This document shows positions 5,919 through 8,581 of a DNA stretch of 8,581 nt, piece by piece. The notes beneath the pieces are model-generated. The model was not told the DNA's origin. It did no database searches and saw only the letters and a list, made by a program, of their open reading frames with translations. The stretch comes from Arthrobacter sp. (GTDB lineage Bacteria; Actinomycetota; Actinomycetes; Actinomycetales; Micrococcaceae), in NCBI GenBank assembly GCA_018260285.1, contig JAGLBH010000067.1:1-8581 (forward strand), in the 5' to 3' direction. Made by a program: the position numbers and the translations under genes. How positions within the stretch are numbered: position 1 is the first letter of the stretch; the number at the start of each line of letters is the position of its first letter.

Positions 5919-6512
5919 ATGACAAACGCAGCCCTCGCCCATACTGAGAGCTTGGCTTCGCTTTCTGAAGAAAGCCAACCGCGTTCATTCGTGCTCGTGC
6001 CGGGCATCAGGCCGTCAAAGATTGTGCCTGCCTTCGCTGCGGCCCTTCTCCTTCTCGGGGTGTGCGTCGCCACCATTCTCGGAATCAATATCTCTGTGTC
6101 CCGTCAGCAGTATGACCTGGTCTCCCTGCGCGCGCAGCAGGCCGAGCTGACGGGTCAGAACCAGAAGCTCAAAGAGCAGATTGACAATGAGCAGGCGCCC
6201 CAGGTTCTGAGCTCAAAAGCCCAGAAGCTCGGTCTGGTCCATTCTTCGAAATTCGCTGTGCTTGACGTGAACAAGGGCGTCATCAGCGGAGACACGACCC
6301 CCGTCGCCTCCGGCGCCCCCGGAACGGAGACCATCCCGGCACCTCTGCCCTTGAAGACTCGTGCCGCAGTGGGGCCGGTGGTCTCCCTGGAGAAGGTCCA
6401 GGAGACTCAGAGCAGCGCATCCGGAAGAGACCTCAACGGAGGAAGCATCCCCGCACCTCGGCAGAAGCCGGCTCCCTCTGCCAAGACCCCCACTTCTGCT
6501 GAGAAGAACTGA
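5919..6512 (+). CDS. ftsL: FtsL-like septal protein with a long low-complexity tail
   Basis: This 197-residue bitopic membrane protein sits between rsmH and ftsI, the standard place of ftsL. Residues 1-36 are cytoplasmic, the membrane helix is at about 37-60, and a coiled-coil-prone segment follows at about 62-92 (SRQQYDLVSLRAQQAELTGQNQ and onward), then AQKLGLVHSSKFAVLDV. This is the FtsL/DivIC layout, in which the extracytoplasmic coiled coil pairs with FtsB/DivIC and activates FtsW-FtsI. Sequence identity of FtsL across phyla is low, so the call rests on topology and position. Residues about 121-197 form a Pro/Ala/Ser/Thr-rich tail, making the protein longer than typical FtsL (about 120 residues). 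The ribosome-binding site is weak (GAGAAAG, 5904-5910). Its TGA overlaps the ftsI ATG by one base (TGATG), so the two genes are probably translationally coupled. Confidence 0.75.
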   Translation: MTNAALAHTESLASLSEESQPRSFVLVPGIRPSKIVPAFAAALLLLGVCVATILGINISVSRQQYDLVSLRAQQAELTGQNQKLKEQIDNEQAPQVLSSKAQKLGLVHSSKFAVLDVNKGVISGDTTPVASGAPGTETIPAPLPLKTRAAVGPVVSLEKVQETQSSASGRDLNGGSIPAPRQKPAPSAKTPTSAEKN

Positions 6513-8317
6513 TGTCGTTCGGAGCTCCGCTTCCCCGCAAGTTTGCCATGACGTCCAGGGCGCGCATGCGCTGGACTGTTCTCGGCATTCTGGTGCTTCT
6601 TCTCGCTCTCATCAGCCGACTCTTCTATCTCCAGGTGCTGGATCCGGAAGGGAATGCGAGCAAGCTCAACAGGCAGCAGCTCCTCACTCAGGTCATTCCT
6701 GCAAAACGCGGTGAAATTCTGGACTCCACGGGCAAAGTGCTGGCCCAGTCGGTGGCCCGATACGACATCGTCCTGGACCAGACGGTCATGAGCAATAGGA
6801 CTTCTTTCAAGCGCACGGTGACCACCGCGAATGGCGGCACAGCACAGGAGACGGTCACGATCTCTCAGGCTTCTGCCGAAATCGCCAAGATTCTCGGTCT
6901 GCAGACACAGCAGGTGGAGAAAGCCGTTGTGGGGGAGAAGGGATACGCCTATATCTTCCAGGGCGCAACTGAAGAGCAGAAGGCGAAGGTCTTCGACGTC
7001 GGATATCCCGGCCTCTATGCAGACCAGCGCGACGTGCGCCAATACCCCATGGGCCCTGTGGGCGGTTCGATCGTCGGATACACGAACTCAGAACAGCCGC
7101 TGGCAGGCATCGAGCTCATGAAGAAGGACCTGCTCCAGGGCAAGGACGGCAGCAGGGTCTTCGAGATCGGCCGAGACGGCATCCGCAATCCCTACGGGAC
7201 GTCGAACACGACCCCGGCCGTGAACGGCAGCTCGGTCAAGCTGACGATCAACGCGGATCTGCAGTGGTACGCCCAGCAGCAGATCACTGAGGCCACACGC
7301 CGCCTCAACGGGGAGCGGGGCAACGTCGTCGTCGCCGACATCAAGACGGGAAAGATCCTGGCGATGGCGGACGACAAGACCGTGGACCCGAATGACATCT
7401 CCAAGCACAAGGGAGTGGCGGGGCTTCAGCCGATCGCCGTCGTGGACGGGTTCGAGCCGGGCTCAACGGCCAAGGTCATCACCTTCGCCGCCGCTCTGGA
7501 GAAGGGGCTCATCACCCCGACCACCAAGATCACCGCCCCCAACCGCTACACCGTCGACGGCGAGACCTTCAAGGACTACACGGACCACCCGACCTGGCAG
7601 ATGACGGCTGCCGGTGTGCTCGCGCACTCTCTCAACACGGGCACCGTGCAGATCGCCCAGAAGCTCACGCCTCAAGAGCGCTATGACTGGCTCAGGAAGT
7701 TCGGCATCGGCACGAAGGTCGGCTTGGGGTTCCCCGGCGAGCAGGCGGGCCTTCTCCGCACCCCCTCCCAGTGGGACCAGCGCACGGCGTACACGGTCTC
7801 CTTCGGCCAGGGCTTCACCCAGACCGCCCTCCACACTCTGCAGGTCTACCAGACGATCGGCAACGGCGGCGTCATGGTCAAGCCCTCGCTCGTCGAGTCC
7901 ACGATCGCCCCGGACGGCACGGAGACCAAGGCCTCTGTCCCGGAGGGCCAGCGGGTCATCAGCGAGAAGACCGCCACGGAGCTCAACCACATGATGGAGA
8001 ACGTGACCGTCAACGGATCGGGCATCACGGGCCAGCTCAAGAACTACCGCGTGGCCACGAAGACGGGCACGGCCCAGTCCATCGGCCCCTCGGGCATCTA
8101 CGATGCCTACACGATCTCCTTTGCAGGCTTTGCTCCCGCCGAGAATCCGCGCTATGTGGTGGTGGCCACCATTGCCCGCACGATGGAGGACACGTCCGCC
8201 CAGACCGGCCCGGTCTTCGCGAACATCATGGAGCGCGTGCTCACCATGAACCACGTCCCCCCGAGCACGACCAAGCCTGAGCTCTACAAGACCCGCACCG
8301 ACGGCCTGCCGGATTGA
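6512..8317 (+). CDS. ftsI: FtsI (PBP3-type), septal peptidoglycan transpeptidase
   Basis: This 601-residue class B penicillin-binding protein cross-links septal peptidoglycan and is the target of beta-lactams. A short cytoplasmic N-tail precedes one membrane anchor at about 21-39. The N-terminal pedestal domain starts with RGEILDSTGKVLAQS (66-80) and runs to about 230. The transpeptidase domain carries all three active-site motifs: the nucleophile S318 in S318-TAK321, S373-LN375 and K517-TGT520. No PASTA domains follow, and the protein ends soon after the catalytic domain. The ATG overlaps the ftsL stop codon, with GAGAAG 5 nt upstream. Codon use changes inside the gene: by hand count about 28% of codons 1-198 end in A or T, against about 7% of codons 199-530, which covers the transpeptidase half. 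This may reflect recombination or selection. Function should be normal, as all motifs are intact. Confidence 0.97.
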   Translation: MSFGAPLPRKFAMTSRARMRWTVLGILVLLLALISRLFYLQVLDPEGNASKLNRQQLLTQVIPAKRGEILDSTGKVLAQSVARYDIVLDQTVMSNRTSFKRTVTTANGGTAQETVTISQASAEIAKILGLQTQQVEKAVVGEKGYAYIFQGATEEQKAKVFDVGYPGLYADQRDVRQYPMGPVGGSIVGYTNSEQPLAGIELMKKDLLQGKDGSRVFEIGRDGIRNPYGTSNTTPAVNGSSVKLTINADLQWYAQQQITEATRRLNGERGNVVVADIKTGKILAMADDKTVDPNDISKHKGVAGLQPIAVVDGFEPGSTAKVITFAAALEKGLITPTTKITAPNRYTVDGETFKDYTDHPTWQMTAAGVLAHSLNTGTVQIAQKLTPQERYDWLRKFGIGTKVGLGFPGEQAGLLRTPSQWDQRTAYTVSFGQGFTQTALHTLQVYQTIGNGGVMVKPSLVESTIAPDGTETKASVPEGQRVISEKTATELNHMMENVTVNGSGITGQLKNYRVATKTGTAQSIGPSGIYDAYTISFAGFAPAENPRYVVVATIARTMEDTSAQTGPVFANIMERVLTMNHVPPSTTKPELYKTRTDGLPD

Positions 8318-8325
8318 GATCCGAC

Positions 8326-8581
8326 ATGAACCGCCCCGACATCCCCACCTCTGGAAGCACGATGACACACGCACCCCACGATCGAATGAGACCTCGCCGC
8401 CCCCGGGCGAGCGCACTGGCTGAGACCCTGTCCGCCGCGGCTCAGGCCTGCGGGCTGTCCGTCCTCGTCCTCGACGGCGACGCCGTGGTCACCGGTGTGA
8501 CGATCGACTCGCGCGCTGTCTCAGCAGGAGACCTCTACATCGCCCTGCCCGGGGAGAAGCGCCATGGGGCCGATTTCGCTG
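8326..8581 (+). CDS. murE: MurE, UDP-MurNAc-tripeptide synthetase (C-terminus cut by window edge)
   Basis: An open frame runs from the ATG at 8326 to the right edge, giving 85 residues. It contains the Mur-ligase N-terminal signature VTGVTIDSRAVSAGDLYIALPGEKRHGADFA (about 55-85), where DSR and the GDLYIALPG loop bind the UDP-MurNAc substrate. MurE adds the third stem-peptide residue, L-lysine or meso-diaminopimelate, to UDP-MurNAc-L-Ala-D-Glu in the cytoplasm. The specificity-determining region lies outside the window, so the added residue cannot be told. MurF shares this fold, but MurE normally follows ftsI, and the wording of the loop fits MurE better. The start is uncertain. ATG 8326 lies 8 bases after the ftsI stop with a weak GAGAT upstream; ATG 8362 has GGAAG 4 nt upstream; ATG 8386 is also in frame. 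The first 36 or so residues are not conserved-looking in any case. Confidence 0.9.
   Translation, partial: MNRPDIPTSGSTMTHAPHDRMRPRRPRASALAETLSAAAQACGLSVLVLDGDAVVTGVTIDSRAVSAGDLYIALPGEKRHGADFA

Noticed and set aside
7463..8416. Long open frame (317 codons) on the minus strand opposite ftsI and the murE start
   Set aside because: It mirrors the very high third-position GC of the ftsI transpeptidase half and has an Arg/Gly/Val/Leu-biased composition with no domain.

Overview
The window is a piece of a high-GC Gram-positive (actinobacterial) chromosome. The clues are strongly G/C-ending codons, GTG starts, a Rv2175c-type DNA-binding protein beside a polyprenyl synthetase, and a DUF3040 membrane protein in front of mraZ. 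This gene order is most familiar to me from Micrococcales, possibly Micrococcaceae, but the family-level placement is inference. No mobile elements, CRISPR arrays, tRNA or rRNA genes are visible, and no gene-free stretch exceeds 300 bases.

Left part (1-2331). The N-terminal part of a secreted LysM protein runs off the left edge on the minus strand. A Rv2175c-like winged-helix protein diverges from it and probably starts on a leaderless GTG. It converges on a minus-strand trans-polyprenyl diphosphate synthase (idsA), and idsA in turn diverges from dinB.

Middle part (2332-4296). dinB (DNA polymerase IV) is followed by a small DUF3040 membrane protein. That unit ends at a strong intrinsic terminator. 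Next comes the control region of the division and cell-wall (dcw) cluster, with a 10-bp-periodic GGAG repeat array that fits the MraZ operator.

Right part (4297-8581). The dcw cluster reads mraZ, rsmH, an ftsL-like gene, ftsI and the start of murE, which is cut by the right edge. MraZ probably represses this cluster. RsmH methylates 16S rRNA. FtsL and FtsI belong to the septal peptidoglycan synthase complex, and MurE adds the third stem-peptide residue to the cytoplasmic precursor. Two translation starts were placed by ribosome-binding site and family N-terminus: mraZ at 4297 and rsmH at 4856.

The gene content is a conserved housekeeping locus, and I see no wholly new system. The points most worth a second look are the structured mraZ-rsmH spacer (hairpin with a C-rich loop, a possible pseudoknot and a sequence complementary to the rsmH ribosome-binding site), the sharp rise in third-position GC inside ftsI, the MraZ repeat array, and the apparent leaderless promoter of the Rv2175c homologue.
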